A stretch of 64,000 bases of DNA from NCBI GenBank assembly GCA_036346205.1, contig JARFJB010000987.1, positions 2,057,501 to 2,121,500 of the forward strand, read 5' to 3'. Below, piece after piece: positions 11,773 through 24,963 of this stretch. Below the pieces are notes generated by a model. It made no database searches and was not told where the DNA came from. It saw only the letters and a list, made by a program, of their open reading frames with translations. Position numbers and translations under genes: made by a program. Numbering within the stretch: the first letter of the stretch is position 1; every line of letters begins with the position of its first letter. This DNA comes from Vesta saturnalis (Eukaryota > Arthropoda > Insecta > Coleoptera > Lampyridae).

Positions 11773-12089
11773 GTAAAGCTCCATACTTTCCCGGTTTAGA
11801 TGATCAAGCTGGTACAGTTTTATTAGAAGAACCTGGACATTTGGTAGATAATACGTTAGGTGCACAACCGCTAAGCTCTCCTTCAAGATCATCGCCGCAT
11901 TCACAAGGATCTGAAGGAGGTGAAAGATTTTCTCGTAAAGTATTCGTTGGTGGACTTCCCCCAGATATTGACGAAGATGAAATAACCGCAAGCTTCCGTC
12001 GTTTTGGTCCTCTAGTCGTTGATTGGCCTCACAAAGCTGAAAGTAAATCATACTTTCCACCAAAAGGATATGCCTTCCTACTATTTCAG
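11773..12089 (+). CDS. CPEB2-4/Orb2-type protein: exon with pre-RRM segment and most of RRM1
   Basis: The gene encodes a cytoplasmic RNA-binding protein that recognises U-rich polyadenylation elements in 3' UTRs and switches mRNA translation on or off. This exon follows an acceptor (TTTACAG|GT) and encodes the APYFPGLDDQAG segment, a Ser/Pro-rich linker, then RRM1. RRM1 shows RNP2 (VFVGGLPPDI) at about residues 56-65 of the exon product and RNP1 (KGYAFLLF) at its end. The exon ends in phase 0 at CAG|GTATAC. The wording matches the CPEB2-4 (Orb2) branch rather than CPEB1. Four in-frame exons with clean splice sites suggest a functional gene. The low-complexity N-terminus is not seen here. Confidence 0.95.
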
Positions 12090-12139
12090 GTATACAAAAT
12101 TTACTAAATCCATATTTTTTAATTGTTATTCATCTACAG

Positions 12140-12350
12140 GATGAAAACTCTGTACAAAGTCTTATTGACGCCTGCATTACTGATGAAGATAAATTGTACC
12201 TTTGTGTGTCATCACCCACTATAAAAGACAAACCTGTGCAAATCCGACCTTGGAGGCTTTCAGACGCAGATTTTGTATTGGATGCTTCCATGCCTCTAGA
12301 TCCTCGGAAGACTGTTTTTGTTGGTGGTGTACCACGTCCTCTTAAAGCAG
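12140..12350 (+). CDS. CPEB exon: end of RRM1, inter-RRM linker, start of RRM2
   Basis: The acceptor is CTACAG|GAT after a 50-bp intron and the donor is GCAG|GTTAGT. The exon encodes the last part of RRM1 (DENSVQSLIDACITDEDKLY), the conserved linker ending VQIRPW, and the start of RRM2 with its RNP2 (KTVFVGGVPRPLKA). It leaves one base of a valine codon for the next exon. The linker, which fixes the two RRMs relative to each other on RNA, matches the CPEB2-4 subfamily closely. Confidence 0.95.
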
Positions 12351-13034
12351 GTTAGTATATTATTAACAAAATTATAAGAAACACAAATTATATATAGGTT
12401 GCAGGTATTTTAATTAACATAGTTACACTGCCTTTGAACTTGTTCAGCTTTTCAGAGGATGAATTGGTTACATTCGGAAATACTTTTTTTGTCAGAATCT
12501 TGGACGATATGAACCTCCAATACTACCACAAAAAAGGTTTTTGTTTAGAAATGTTTTCTTCTTGAGAAAGATTAGGACCAATAAATTATCTTTCTCTTCT
12601 AATACTTCGTCACTAAATCAAATTATAGGTCGAATTTCTTTTCAATTAAAAGCATTATACTTCCCACTTTGGAGGGTGGGAAAATGTGTATAAATCCAGT
12701 TGTTATCGAATCCCATTTTGAATCCGGCTTCTTAGAGAAAAAGTCCGAGCAGGTTATTTATTATATGAAATCACTACGCGTTATGATCTTATGTTATTGG
12801 ACTTGTTTTGAATCCATTATATCAAAAGTTATTTATTTTACGGGGTGTATCAAAAATGTGAAGCATAAAGTAAACATCTAGGATTTATAGGGCAAGATTT
12901 GCCTATTATAAACAGTATCTAATATTGCATCTTGGAATAATAAGCAATAATAACTTCAGCTATAACAGTAATACTTTAATTGCATCAAATTTTTACAAAG
13001 AAAAGAATGTTCAAAATGTTCAGAAACGTTTTAT

Positions 13035-13690
13035 TCAACATCTATTGGTTAATCGTTGTAAATTCTGCCAAAATTCATTCTTACAGTTGCTTTGCTTTGT
13101 TAATCGATACCCGATACACTTTTTCTTTTTATGTAACCGCACAGAAGAAATTTTCGTGAAAATTCTTGACGCAGCCATGCTCGAAGAACCTCTAAAATGC
13201 GGTAGTGCACCATCATGCTGGTACCATATTGCAACCTTTTTAGCTAAGGGTACACCTTCCAATAATTCATGTAGTTCATCATTTGAATCGATTCAGTTTG
13301 GTAGTATATTGTAGCTTTCAAAATTCTTGCCCAAATGCCTAAACTAAGTCTTAGTTTTCTCACGAGTAACACTAGTATTTTTTTATGTACCATTCGTGCA
13401 TATTGTGTATATCTAGTAAAAATTGATTCGTCTGTCCAGAATATTTTTTTGTGCAAAGTTGTAGCTAAAATACCCATTCCCAGAAATCAATACGACTATA
13501 ATAATCGTTGCCTCGTAAAGCTTGAATTTACACGGCGGAGTGGTTTACTCGTATCGTTCGTCCTGCCTAACGCGTGCTTCTTACACGGTTTGAACCACCA
13601 TATGTCCCCTAATTTCTGTATTACACTTCTAACTGGATGTCTTCGGTTGGGATAACATTCAGCGTACAATTGAGCTGCTGCAGCAAGATT
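13035..13690 (-). pseudogene. Mariner/Tc-type transposase relic
   Basis: On the minus strand, starting near 13690, the sequence shows a helix-turn-helix portion (RLYAERYPNRRHP). The catalytic blocks KIFWTDESIFTR (about 13435) and WYQHDGALPHF (about 13220) follow, spread over two or three frames with stops. The third catalytic block was not found, so the copy is truncated or too decayed. It is related to but distinct from the 6205-8785 element. Confidence 0.7.
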
Positions 13691-15897
13691 TCCATAACAC
13701 CAAGAATCACATATATGAAATCAAAGAATCAAATAAATAAACTTACAAAATGAAGAACTAAGAAAATATTTCAAACAAAATTAATACCAAAAATTACCTA
13801 ACTAATCGATCAACAACGCTTCACAAATATTTGAAAAAAACCATTCCGATCCAACTTGACCAATTATCAAACTTTGTTGCCAGATTTTAAAAATTGCTGA
13901 AAGGTGAAGATTTCTCATAAAAAATGATTGAGAGCCATTTAAGACGTTTAAAGATACCCGGCGGGCATTACCTACTTTTAAAGTGATTATTAATATGAAT
14001 GAATAGCACGGTATCCCCTCACATAGGTTAAAATATGAGATGCAACGTGTTAACTCTGACGGCCTATTGTTTCCGGAGAAAAAATTTTGGAAATATGGAA
14101 AATTTTAAATGCCTATTTTGGTATTACGTTAGGCTGTAGATAAGCGTGGTTCATTTGATTTGTGTATGGATTAATATAGTTGAAAGATAGGTATTATTTG
14201 AGTACCGAAACATTGTGACTGATTTTGAGCTATTATACGTATGTATTGGTCGTTTCTTTGCTTCCGCGTCGATTGTTTTATATTGAGGTGAAATAAGCTT
14301 TGAATAATTGTTAAAAGACTTTAAATGTGTTATCGTTTTACTGGACGCAACTGGAACAGATCGAACTGTGGCTCTTGCTAACGCAAAATTCAGCCGTATG
14401 CATCATTTTGTGTAAAAAATGTTCCATTTGAGATGATGGGTTCATTGTTAGTTCTATTTTAATAAAGAAAAGTGGAAGGTGACTCTCCTTTCAAGCGACG
14501 ACAACCTGATGGTTGCCAACATGTAACATACGTCCTAATACTTTATACACAGTCATGAATTACGTGAACTATCACGGTGTGGTGTGGCATCTCTTACGAG
14601 ACTAGGTGATATTCGATATGGGCGGTATTAATACACAGTCATATCTGAATGATTCCTTACACAACGATGAGCGACCCCGGCCTGCGCGCCTGCGCCGGCA
14701 TACAAGACCTTTCAAAAATATATTAAAAACGAACATTTTGAAAAAAAAAACTATTAACTGAATGTTTTCTAATAGTTCCTAGTATTAATGAAACTTCGCA
14801 CGTATGATCACTGTTAAAGACTTCATTTAGACACAATAGTTACGTAATATATGGGTTATGTGGACATATACCAATTTTAAAAAGTCTTGGCGAATCGTCA
14901 TCGTATAACTCTTAGTCTATGACCGAACTTTATACGTACACAACTGTATTTAATTAACCCCATTCCTTATTCAAATTTCAGAAAATTAAATAAAATTATG
15001 TGTCCATGAGTAAATTTATTTGACTTTATTATTGCAACCTAAAACGTTACAACATTGAGGTTTATCCAGATCAAGTTCCGTTTGAGACGAGACTCTGGAG
15101 GTACCCTGTATAAATTTTATTTAGTAAACCTGTTCTAAATGAAGTTTGCAAATGAAACAAGTTCTAAAGTAATATATTAAAAATTCCAGTAATTAATATG
15201 AGAGATTTATCACAAAATTACAGTAGGCTTTAATTTTTGTAGAAGTATAAACATTACATCTCAATAATAAATGTTTAAATGTTATTCTTAAAAAAAATTG
15301 TTTTATTCTTTGTCTTTGGAAATATGCCATATTGTTTTCTTCTACTTTTTTGTCCAAAGGTTTTCAATTGAGTAACTATGTACCTACATACACCTAAAAA
15401 AATAAACCTTTGGTACTATATACTTCGCAATCTATAAATTGAATAGTAGTGTGTGACTATGGTATGTCCCATGAGATTATTTCACGTTTATAACTTTTAC
15501 AGGTCCATTGCCAGAGAAGACGCAGCGGGGCTGAGCCCCCTTGGAGTTTTTGACGCCCCCCTTCTCCGCAGTTTCCTACGTTTTCTAATGATGTAATCTC
15601 ATTGACTTCTATAAAATATAAACCATCAGTTGAAATCAGTGATGGTTGGTCCTAGAGGGTTGTAGGGCCGAGTCCCTGACCATAATCAGAAAAAAATTAA
15701 GTTATGCTTTAAAAATATATTACTTGACTATATACGTATTTTACTTAAATATAATAAATACTAGTAACACTAATACTTAATACATTTACATTATACATTA
15801 CATTTATCGATAAACATGGATTTGCCCGGCCAAATCATGAGTAATTAATTAATGAGTAATTAATTTTATCTTTCCTGTCACAAGCTTCTAAAATTCA

Positions 15898-15918
15898 CAC
15901 ACACAAACACACACACGT
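15898..15918. repeat. (CA)n microsatellite
   Basis: A short CA run interrupted by one AA, inside the CPEB intron. Confidence 0.8.
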
Positions 15919-16263
15919 TTTAAATGTTTAGTATGCCCTTCCATTACTATTATGCCCCTCTCCCTCTAGAGTCCACCTGTAACTACGAGTGAAAATTCAC
16001 GTTTTAGGATTTCGTGCCTGCTTTAACCAAATGTACTTCAACACTATACATCTTCATTTGTATTATTTGTTCATTTGTAAATTTTATTAAAGAAACTGCA
16101 CTTGAACCTTAGTGTAAGCTGAATTTTTTTTCTATGTAATACTATTCCATTTTTCAGTGTCACATGAAAACACAACTACTTAAACTGATTCTAAATCAAT
16201 TGGCGTCATTTAGTTTAGCTTAGTACTATGTGTGTATTATATATGAATTTGTGTTTATTGCAG

Positions 16264-16556
16264 TTGAACTGGCAATGATAATGGATAGACTGTATGGTGG
16301 TGTGTGTTATGCTGGCATAGACACTGATCCAGAACTCAAATATCCTAAAGGTGCCGGAAGGGTAGCCTTCAGTAATCAACAGAGCTATATAGCGGCAATA
16401 AGTGCTCGATTTGTACAATTACAACATGGTGATATAGATAAAAGGGTTGAAGTAAAACCGTATGTATTAGACGACCAAATGTGTGATGAATGTCAAGGTC
16501 AGAGGTGCGGAGGAAAATTTGCGCCTTTCTTCTGTGCTAACGTTACCTGCTTACAA
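16264..16556 (+). CDS. CPEB exon: RRM2 and first half of the ZZ zinc domain
   Basis: The acceptor is TTGCAG|TT and the donor is CAA|GTAAGT. The product continues RRM2 (VELAMIMDRLYGGVCYAGID, with the RNP1-like GAGRVAFSN) and enters the cysteine-rich ZZ-type domain. CDECQGQRCGG, FFCANVTC and later CEHC supply the zinc ligands. The exon ends in phase 0 after CLQ. This domain binds two zinc ions in CPEB proteins and helps in protein contacts. All expected cysteines in this part are present. Confidence 0.95.
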
Positions 16557-16604
16557 GTAAGTTGAACTACCTAAATAGTATATGTTAATAATGTCATGTT
16601 CTAG

Positions 16605-16721
16605 TATTATTGTGAGCACTGCTGGGCGACCATTCATTCAAGACCAGGTCGAGAGTTTCACAAACCTTTAGTAAAAGAAGGTGCAGACAGGCCTCGTGCT
16701 GTTCCATTTCGCTGGTGTTAA
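16605..16721 (+). CDS. CPEB terminal coding exon: end of ZZ domain and stop
   Basis: The exon follows a 48-bp intron ending TTCTAG. It encodes YYCEHCWATIHSRPGREFHK, the last Cys/His ligands of the ZZ domain, then the conserved tail ending VPFRWC and TAA at 16719-16721. The ending matches CPEB2-4 family members to the last residue, so this is the natural C-terminus. Confidence 0.95.
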   Translation, partial: YYCEHCWATIHSRPGREFHKPLVKEGADRPRAVPFRWC

Positions 16722-18973
16722 CGCAGGAGCGCTTAGCGCAACTACCGTCTTTTTTAGCTTATTATAGACGGTACTGCTGTTTATTGCATAGGCATAATTC
16801 TATAGTAGCAATTTATACATATTTAAAATATATATGTAACCAATTATCTTCTTTTATGAAGCGCCTGGTGGTAGCTAATTTTACTTCACCAGCCCATTTT
16901 GTACAAGCTGTATTAACGTGAAGTGTCTCCTCTTTGCCTGCACGGAATAGACACTGCACAACCGCATGTTTTTCTGGCAAAGCAAAGAACACATGTTGGT
17001 AGTACAGTTAGTAATTTTCAGGGTATTTGTAAATACTAGTCTAATCTGCGAGCCGCTGCAGGGCAGAGGAACCTTTGCTTGCGGCAAATCACTTAGCCCC
17101 AAGTACCTGACCGGCCTGCTCCCAACTAACACTGTTGCTTCCCTTGCTTAGTGTCCGCACTTATTCCTACTATTGTTTATTTTAATGTGTGATACCATAG
17201 ACGTCTTAATGTATTAAATGAATTGCACGGATATGTATAGTATATATTATATATAGTATCAGCTATTCTAAGACTTTGTATTTTTTAAATTTGAATTTTT
17301 ATACTAAACTGTTATAAATGGTGACTAGTAGAGTTTGATGTGTGCAATAATTGCGTGAAACCCTTGCAGGTTTGGCGCTGTAGAGTTTTATCTTTAACCG
17401 TAATTAATTATTATAATGTTTCCTAGGTAATCAGTATAGTGTAATTATGCACGGGGCGATAAAATTGCAGGCAGTACCTCCATACTAGTCAGGAATACTG
17501 CCACCCGTGCCAAATGTGAACCATCTATGGACATGGTACAAATATGTATTGATATGATTTGTAAAGATTTACACTCCTTTTTCTACTGTTTGTATATTTG
17601 CTCGCCTGTGGAGAGTAGATAATTAGTCTGAGATGGGGACATTTGTATGATATTCTATAGGACATCGTTTTTACCTAACGATTATATAACTTTTTATCCG
17701 TTTTTGAGATTTAGAAGTGTGCACAGTCAGATTGTTTCAAAACTGATTGTCTAAGTTTTCATATTTTTAATATTTAACTATGTATTTATTGGAAATTTTG
17801 CAAGTTGTATATTTTTTACTTTTTATAACTGTTTTAAACTATGAACCTTAGTTTAACGATTTATCTATTTATATGTGGAGTTTGACAGCATAGGGATCTG
17901 TCTAGCTGATGAAATAAGAAGTTAGATATTTCTTATTTCATCATTTGTAGTTACCATTAGTGCAATATCGGGCTGTGGCCTGGCATAGGAATTAGTCAGT
18001 TGTTTTTAGTCCTGATTCAATTATTGACCTGGTAGCCACTTCAATTTTTTACGGAAATGGCTATCAGGCCGATATTCATGCACCAAAGTAGATTTATATT
18101 TTTTTTTAATGTTTTATTACTATTTGATTGTTTTTGTATTACTTTTTACACTTTTGTATGATGTTAGTTAATATTTTTACTTGGTTTGTATTTTGTAATA
18201 GGGGAGTTTCTCGTTTTAACGTTTTGTTGATGGTTATCAGACTTTTTATGTTTTATATAAATATTATTAAAAAAATGTCTTTTGTGTTTGTTTTATAAAA
18301 TTAAAGTTATTCTTTATTGTTTTGTAATTTTAGTTTATTGAAATTTACAGATATGTTATATAGCTGCGCCAAGTTTATGGTAAAGTCAAAATGAGGTACA
18401 AAATTATACTATATGACCTTTATATACATCTAAGTATTACTATCCTAAAAGTTAATTGCATAATTAATTAATATTGTACTTTTTGTTCAGTGTAAAAAAT
18501 ACTACTGTTTTCATGTCAGTTATTGAACTAAAACATTTAAATAATGATGTGAATAAGGGTTATATTATTCTTTGCAATGTACTAATTTAAATATTACCGT
18601 GGTTTTGGCAATCAATGTAAGCAGCTCAATTTGAAACCATTTTTATTTGTAGATTTCATGATTATATGTGCGATAACTGGTTGGCTATTGATTATGGCTA
18701 CTGCTGCGAGTTCCGTGCCATGTGAATCCGTAATATAATTGATTCATTACAATATTTACAATTACAATTAAAAAATTACGAAAATTTAGGTAACACAAGT
18801 AGGAAATTTAGCTATAAATCTAATAACATTGCAAACAACTTTTTTTGTACATTTTATATACAATTCTTTATGAAAACGGTTTAGGTGTGAAGTCAATTAA
18901 ATTCCGTTTGTTGTTTATATAGATGGATTTTTCAATTTTCTTTTTTTATTTACTTACATCGATATAGAATAAA
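16722..18973 (+). promoter_or_regulatory. Probable CPEB 3' UTR with CPE-like and PUF-like motifs
   Basis: Downstream of the stop the sequence is T-rich and has no domain-bearing frame. CPE-like TTTTAT/TTTTTAT sites occur at 17296, 17691, 17821, 18243, 18251 and 18291. PUF-like sites occur at 17029 (TGTAAATA) and 17806 (TGTATATT). The first AATAAA I noticed is at 18968, but ATTAAA near 18300 sits just after the CPE cluster. The true 3' end is not known. CPEB-family genes can regulate their own mRNAs, so the motif cluster may be functional, but T-rich DNA makes such motifs common. Confidence 0.4.
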
Positions 18974-20900
18974 AAAAGAAAATGAAAGTCATACCTAAAT
19001 TCCTTTAGGAAAATTGAATTAATTGACGATTTGTGTACCTATATCAAAACTATGATTCAATAATTAAATCAAAATTAAATTAAAATTTATTTTTAAAAAG
19101 CATCTAAGATGCAAGTACTACAAAGATTTTTTATAATTACATATTTCTTAATTAATAGTTATTGTAAAAAAAAAAACTATTAATAAATACATCTTTATAT
19201 GAATTCGTAATACTCTTAACTCCCAATTTTTTTTTTATTGTTTAGTTTTTAAAATCTCTAAAAATGTAGGGATATGTGAAAATAAGACAATTGGCCACTT
19301 ATCCTTTTTTCAAAATTTAACGCATTTTTATATATCCACAAACTGTGAGCTGAGCTATTGAAAAGTATTATAACAAACCTATTATTGTTCAATAAAAATG
19401 TTATAATGCAAAGTATCAAGTGCATGTAACATAAATTCTGAAAAAAAAATATATTGAGCGCTTTAAAAGAATAATTTATTAACTAATATATTGCTCAATG
19501 TATGTTTCTACAGAAATACCTATTCATTATTTCTACATCATAGTGTGCATTTTCGAAGCATGAGCTTAGGTACATTTACTTTTGGGCACCTTTATATATT
19601 TTGCTTCTGTTATTTAATTACCGAAAGCATTTATCAAAAATATTTTATTAAATTAAATCTGCTAAGTTCTTAAGTTTAGTTACATTTAATGTTATTGCTT
19701 GAATTGCGCTTAATTTGGTTTATCATTTTGATTAAACCGTTTATATGAATTGTGGATATCTCTACATACCGAACTATTAGAGTTTTCACTTGGTTTATGA
19801 CAACGCATACAGGTAAGGTATCATATTTGAAAGCACACAGGTTTCTATTATTTATGTTTGTATTATGAAATATGTGCAGCCATGTTTGTTTTTTTTAGCC
19901 TTTCGGAAGATATTATAATTTACAATCCATGATTTTAATGAAATTATAACCAAAATTTTAATTTATATACAATCTAAAACTAAAAATGTAGTTATAGGTC
20001 AATATATTATTAGTATTACCAAAGGTTCTATGTCATACCTAATTACATTAATTTTTTTGACATAGGTATAATGGGGAAAAATTAAGCTATTGACACACTA
20101 ATGTAGGCAATTCCCAATGAAAAAATCAACTCAAACTACTAACAGTAGCTAATATTAAGCACTAGTTTTTTACTTAGTACAGTTTGACCGAATTGTTGTT
20201 CAATTTTTTAATGTCTTGTTTTTTGGAATAAATGATTTGAACCGAGCCAAAAGTAGGGATAGGGGCATGTGCGTTGACTATGAAGTTATTGAAATTACAC
20301 ACGGATTGAAATTGTATAGATAGAAATACCTGTTGTAGAAACACGTACTTGTCTGATTTTTAACAAAAATGTTAAGTATTAAATTTAGTTTTAAGCGTTG
20401 GCAACACAACATACACCAAAGCACGATTGGATGCTCCTGTTTTCTGAAGAAAATCAATTCTGATTAAATATTGTGGGTTTTTAACAAACTGTTTATACGA
20501 GAATTGTGTAGAATATATAAAACAAAAGTTCTAATGTTTGAATAACACGTTGAATGGAATTGTTTAGGCCTTTAGGGAAATCTTATAACTAAACACATGG
20601 TAAATCATGTTTCTAGTTTTATTATAGTTTTTATTTTACTGGTAAACAGTTGCTTCGTGGGAGAGGTTTTTGCAAATTTAAGTCAATCAAAAATTACGTG
20701 TGCCCTAGGAGCATATATCAGATATGGCTGTAATTTCAGCTAAAAAGAAAACAGTAAAGCAATTAAACTTACTACAGTACAACAGTAGACGATATTATTA
20801 ATGAATTTGCAATACAGAAAGCAAAAAAGTTATTTTTAATTAAACATTTCGGCTACCTGTATTTTGCAATTCATATGTAGGGTATTGATCAGTATACGAA
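18974..20900. other. AT-rich intergenic DNA, nothing recognised
   Basis: Only short inverted repeats and oligo-A/T runs were seen. No coding domain was recognised on either strand. Confidence 0.4.
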
Positions 20901-21376
20901 TGCTACAATTACATTACATGCCCATCATGCGATTCCCTTACGTATTTTGCCTCTTATATTTACTTTCCACGAATCTCTATATTGTGCTGACTTGGCACAC
21001 CTCTTTTGCATCCATAAAATCTTTTGACACGTCCTTTTATTCCTAAAACTCATCTTTCTTTTCCTTTTGTTAATCACGCGTTCTACTGCCTTCAACCACA
21101 GCATGTATCCGCTTTGTCAATCGTTCCATGTTCATTCCTCCAATGTGACCAAACCAACTAAGTTTTCTTTTTTCATACAGATCTATCGTCTATTTCACTA
21201 AATTTCACAATCCATTGAACGTTCTATCCAAATATACAAACTCATCAAATTGTCTGATCATGCAGGGTAAATACGCTATCCTTTTTTTCATATTCAAGAT
21301 TAAATACTACCTTCGTTTTTCCTACGTATACCTTTAGATCGATACTCTCACAGGCTTCATCAAGCTTTCTCAAAAT

Positions 21377-22357
21377 TGATTGCAAACTCCTCGAATTTTC
21401 GCTAAGTAAAACTATCATCAGCATGCACCAGAACTCAAAATTGATTGCAGCCAGGGTGGTTTTTGCCTATTTGACGCCGGAGTGCAAGCGATACCTTGGC
21501 GCCCCCCTGTCCTTGTTAGGTGGCTACTCGAGTTTATTTTTATTACTTCACCCGCAGAGCTATTCTTGTCAAGCTATACTAAAGACCATTACACAGTTAC
21601 TATTAAATAACTTTTTTCCAGTAAAAATGTTAAATCAAATGGCGAAAGTGTTCTCAACAATGTATGACCTCCGTGTGTAAACGACAAATAAACTTTCGTC
21701 TGTACCTTAATAAATTTGTAACAACATTAAACATATACACAACAAATAAAGCTAACGGAGATAATAATATTTTACAAGAACCTTAGAAGACAACAAGCAG
21801 GAAAAAGGAAATGACCACGTATTTCATCTCTCCAAGGGGGAGGGCGGGCTGCTCCAGCTTTCCGAGCCCCTTCAGCCACAATCATAGATTCCCAGCATAC
21901 ATACATATACATGGTGGGATTAAGGATGGGTGTCCTCCGGATAGGATCGGAGGGAAGGGAGTTACGGTTCTGAGGAGGAAAATACAACAAGCGTAATAGG
22001 AACAGCTATATGGCAGTCAAGTATAGCCGATGAAGAACGAAGTTTCGGGAATCCCTCCCCGATGGTAGCAGGCAGTGTCAGTGAGTGTCGGCTCAGGCAG
22101 TAGACGGCGCGGCACTGCTCCTGAGGGCAGCACTAATTCGTTTTAATACCAGTAGCGTTGGCTGAAATTTAGACAGTCGAAAATAAGAAACCAATCCTAA
22201 AGCATTGTGTCTACCCACTGAGTTTAACCGCAGCAGCCAGCGGTGCCCCCCGAGAACCGGCGCCCGGCTGCACAGCACCCCCGGTAGGGCCACGACTGAT
22301 TGCAGCCCCCTCGAATTTTCGCTAAGTAAAACTATCATCAGCATACATCAAAACTCA
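21377..22357. repeat. Pair of 60-bp direct repeats flanking an 860-bp insert
   Basis: The block TCGAATTTTCGCTAAGTAAA with its flanks is present at 21377-21437 and again at 22297-22357. Between the copies lies GC-rich DNA plus a SINE fragment. Either the insertion made an unusually long duplication, or a tandem duplication was later filled. Confidence 0.6.
21772..22000 (-). mobile_element. SINE fragment, same family as 43985-44315
   Basis: The reverse complement carries CAGAACCGTAACTCCCTTCC, CCGATCCTATCC and a later TTGGAGAGATG-type end, in the same order as the 3' body of the full SINE copy at 43985. The tRNA-like head is missing. Confidence 0.55.
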
Positions 22358-23060
22358 TACATCACGTCACTAACCATTAAATCATGTGCATCAGTACATG
22401 CCTAACACACTTATCCATTAATGCATTCAATAGCCATGGTGACATCACGCAGCCTTGTCTAACTGCTTGCTGATTTTGAACTATTCACTCAAATCCTTTC
22501 TAACTCTGACACAGACTCGACTACTGTCGTATACTGACCTTACTCTATTTACTAAACATATACTTACTTAAAACCTCCCAGAGTTTCTTACGCTTTCTCC
22601 AAGCCTGCAAACGAACAATACAGCTTCTTCTACACATTTAAATACTTTTCAATCACCTGCTGCTAACATGTTATCCACTCATCCCCTTCCTATCATGAAA
22701 TCACCTTACTCCGTTTACCCTTATACAGCAGAACAATAATCGCACTTTTCCAATCGATCGGTACTTTTTCGCGCTTAAAACATGTATTGAATAATTCACA
22801 CAATATTTCATCATTTCACTATCCACATATGCAGCTTTACTATTCATCAACTTTTACCATTTTCTTTACCTCATTAACTCAGTATCATCCTCAGTTTCGC
22901 ACTTATCTCCTTTACAGTCTGCTTCTTTAACTCGCAATCGCATTACTGTCACTTCTATACAACTTTCTAAAATATTCTTACCAGAATTTCCTCAAATCGT
23001 ACTGACTCCATACTATCTCATTCATAATATTCAGCACTCATATTGCATCTTGATTTGACC

Positions 23061-23975
23061 CAAGTTTTGCATTACTTGTCCACTTTCGGAAAAGTTTATT
23101 GTGTATAAACAAGTAATGCTTACTGTACTGTACCAAAATTAAAGTACTTCCCTCGTCGAACAAACAATAGGAATTATAATTAATACATATCACACTTAGG
23201 TATGGGAACTGATAGTAACTAATTCCAAATACATTCTGAATTTATGAGTTCTACAAGACGCCGGACCCTTTGGACGGACCGATGAGGCCAGTTTGTGATC
23301 TAATGGTATTAATCAGCGAAAAGTCAGTGCAATGTGTTGATTTTTAAGCTAGAAGACTAGAAGATAAAGGTTACAAAAAAAGGAATACCGTAGGGCAAAA
23401 CATAAGTTCGTTTCGTAGGCAGTCTATTAAACAATTTGAAGTCAACCGTCAAACCCGCCGACAGGGTTAGTGATCTTGCCACCAATTTAAAAGCTTTCAT
23501 CGATAATTCTCGGCTCCCAGCCAATGAATAGGAAAACAAAACTAGACTTACTAAACGAAACGGTCAAGAATCAAAGCGAAGTACTGATTCCCACGAATTA
23601 AAAAAAAACTAAATTAGGATTAAAATTTTGGGTTTTATATCGTGTAATTAAAGAGAAATTATACAAAACTTATACGTTTCGGTAACATTTACAGTTGTCG
23701 TCATGACAGGTTTTAAAATTGATTAAATTAGAAGAATACTCAATCAACAATCCTCTCGAAAGTAGCAATAGAAGAATACAAAGCGGAAGCATGAAAGTCA
23801 AACCTACCAAAAATTATAATGAAACATAAAAGTGCGCTAGACAGTACAAAAACAAAAGGATAATTGAGGGACAAAACAGATTTATCGAAAATATCTGTGG
23901 GAGTCACTGAGCATGAAAGTCAACACACTCGAGAACCGTTACTCGCTGAACATCCTAAACCTATTAAATCCTGCA
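23061..23975. other. Intergenic, nothing recognised
   Basis: AT-rich, with stops in all frames. No repeat end was recognised, although it may include the 5' part of the LINE that follows. Confidence 0.35.
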
Positions 23976-23979
23976 GTGA

Positions 23980-24925
23980 CAATTATTGGTGACAAAAAAC
24001 TATATCCCAGTAGAGATGCAGAGAAAGCTAATGAAACAAAATCAATTAACTGATAAACGTGATATTAAAGTTTGTATTAAAAAGCAGAGGGACACTAGCT
24101 ACACTATTTTCTTAGAAATTTGTGGACAAACATTTAAGGAAACTGTTGACCCACAAAAAAAATCATAGTTTGGGATAGATGTACCATGTGCTTAAAATGC
24201 TTTCAGTGTAATCAGTATAGTCATTAATCTAGTAACTGCAGAAGTCCATGGACTCAAAATCATAGGGCACACAACTGTGAAAGAGAAAGAAGGAAATATA
24301 GTTAATAGTAGGTAAATTTCGCGATACGAATTTACAACATGAGAGGCATAAGAAATAAGATGGAAGAACTAAATCAAACTGTAAGCAGTCATCTGAATAT
24401 TGATATTGTATTCATCACGGAAACGTGGTTAACCAGTAAAGAAGACGAATACTACACTTTATATTAGAATATTTTGACTAACATCTTTTGAAAACGCCAA
24501 TCATATCTAACTTTTCAATTGCCACGTTAAATGATGATAAATTCTTAAATATTCTTAATAAAGCTGTGGTGTATAGACCGTTGGAAACTGCTAATGAAAA
24601 ATTAGAAGCCTTGAACAAATTAATATTCATGATATAAGCGACCGTGGGCTTTTTACTAGGTACTACAACATCCAGATATGATAAAGAAGAATGATTCATT
24701 TACATACAATCAGTCGCTTTGGGTGTTTGACATCTATATGTGTGCCAAATTTCAAGTTGATAAATTAAGTCCTTCCAAAGTTATGGAGTACACAAACACA
24801 CACACACACACACACACACGCACGCACGCACGCACACACACACACACGCACGCACGCACACACACACGCACGCACACACGCACGCACGCACGCACACGCA
24901 CACACACGCACGCACGCACGCACGG

Positions 24926-24963
<38 letters not shown>

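Larger units (their letters stand above)
12351..16263 (+). other. CPEB intron, 3.9 kb
   Basis: The intron lies between GTTAGT at 12351 and TTGCAG at 16261. It holds a mariner-like transposase relic (13035-13690), a short GC-rich stretch (14670-14700), a lone GGTACCCTGTATAAA motif near 15100, a GC-rich GACGCCCCCC repeat fragment (about 15520-15560) and a short (CA)n near 15898. No other exon was recognised. Confidence 0.8.
20900..23060 (-). mobile_element. LINE-type retrotransposon relic (RT part), with nested insertion
   Basis: Read on the minus strand, pieces of a reverse transcriptase are visible. QGCVMSPWL-like wording appears near 22440, MHADDS (the ADD catalytic box, near 21425 and again near 22340), then a segment ending in KTKVVFN (about 21310) and the tail phrase LSWFGHIGGMNMERL (about 21140). 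All frames are broken. A GC-rich insert (about 21440-22296) splits the catalytic region and is flanked by a repeated 60-bp piece of it. The clade is not certain. Confidence 0.55.

Noticed and set aside
11767..12063. 98-codon minus-strand frame opposite the CPEB exon
   Set aside because: It is a shadow of the strongly conserved CPEB coding strand.
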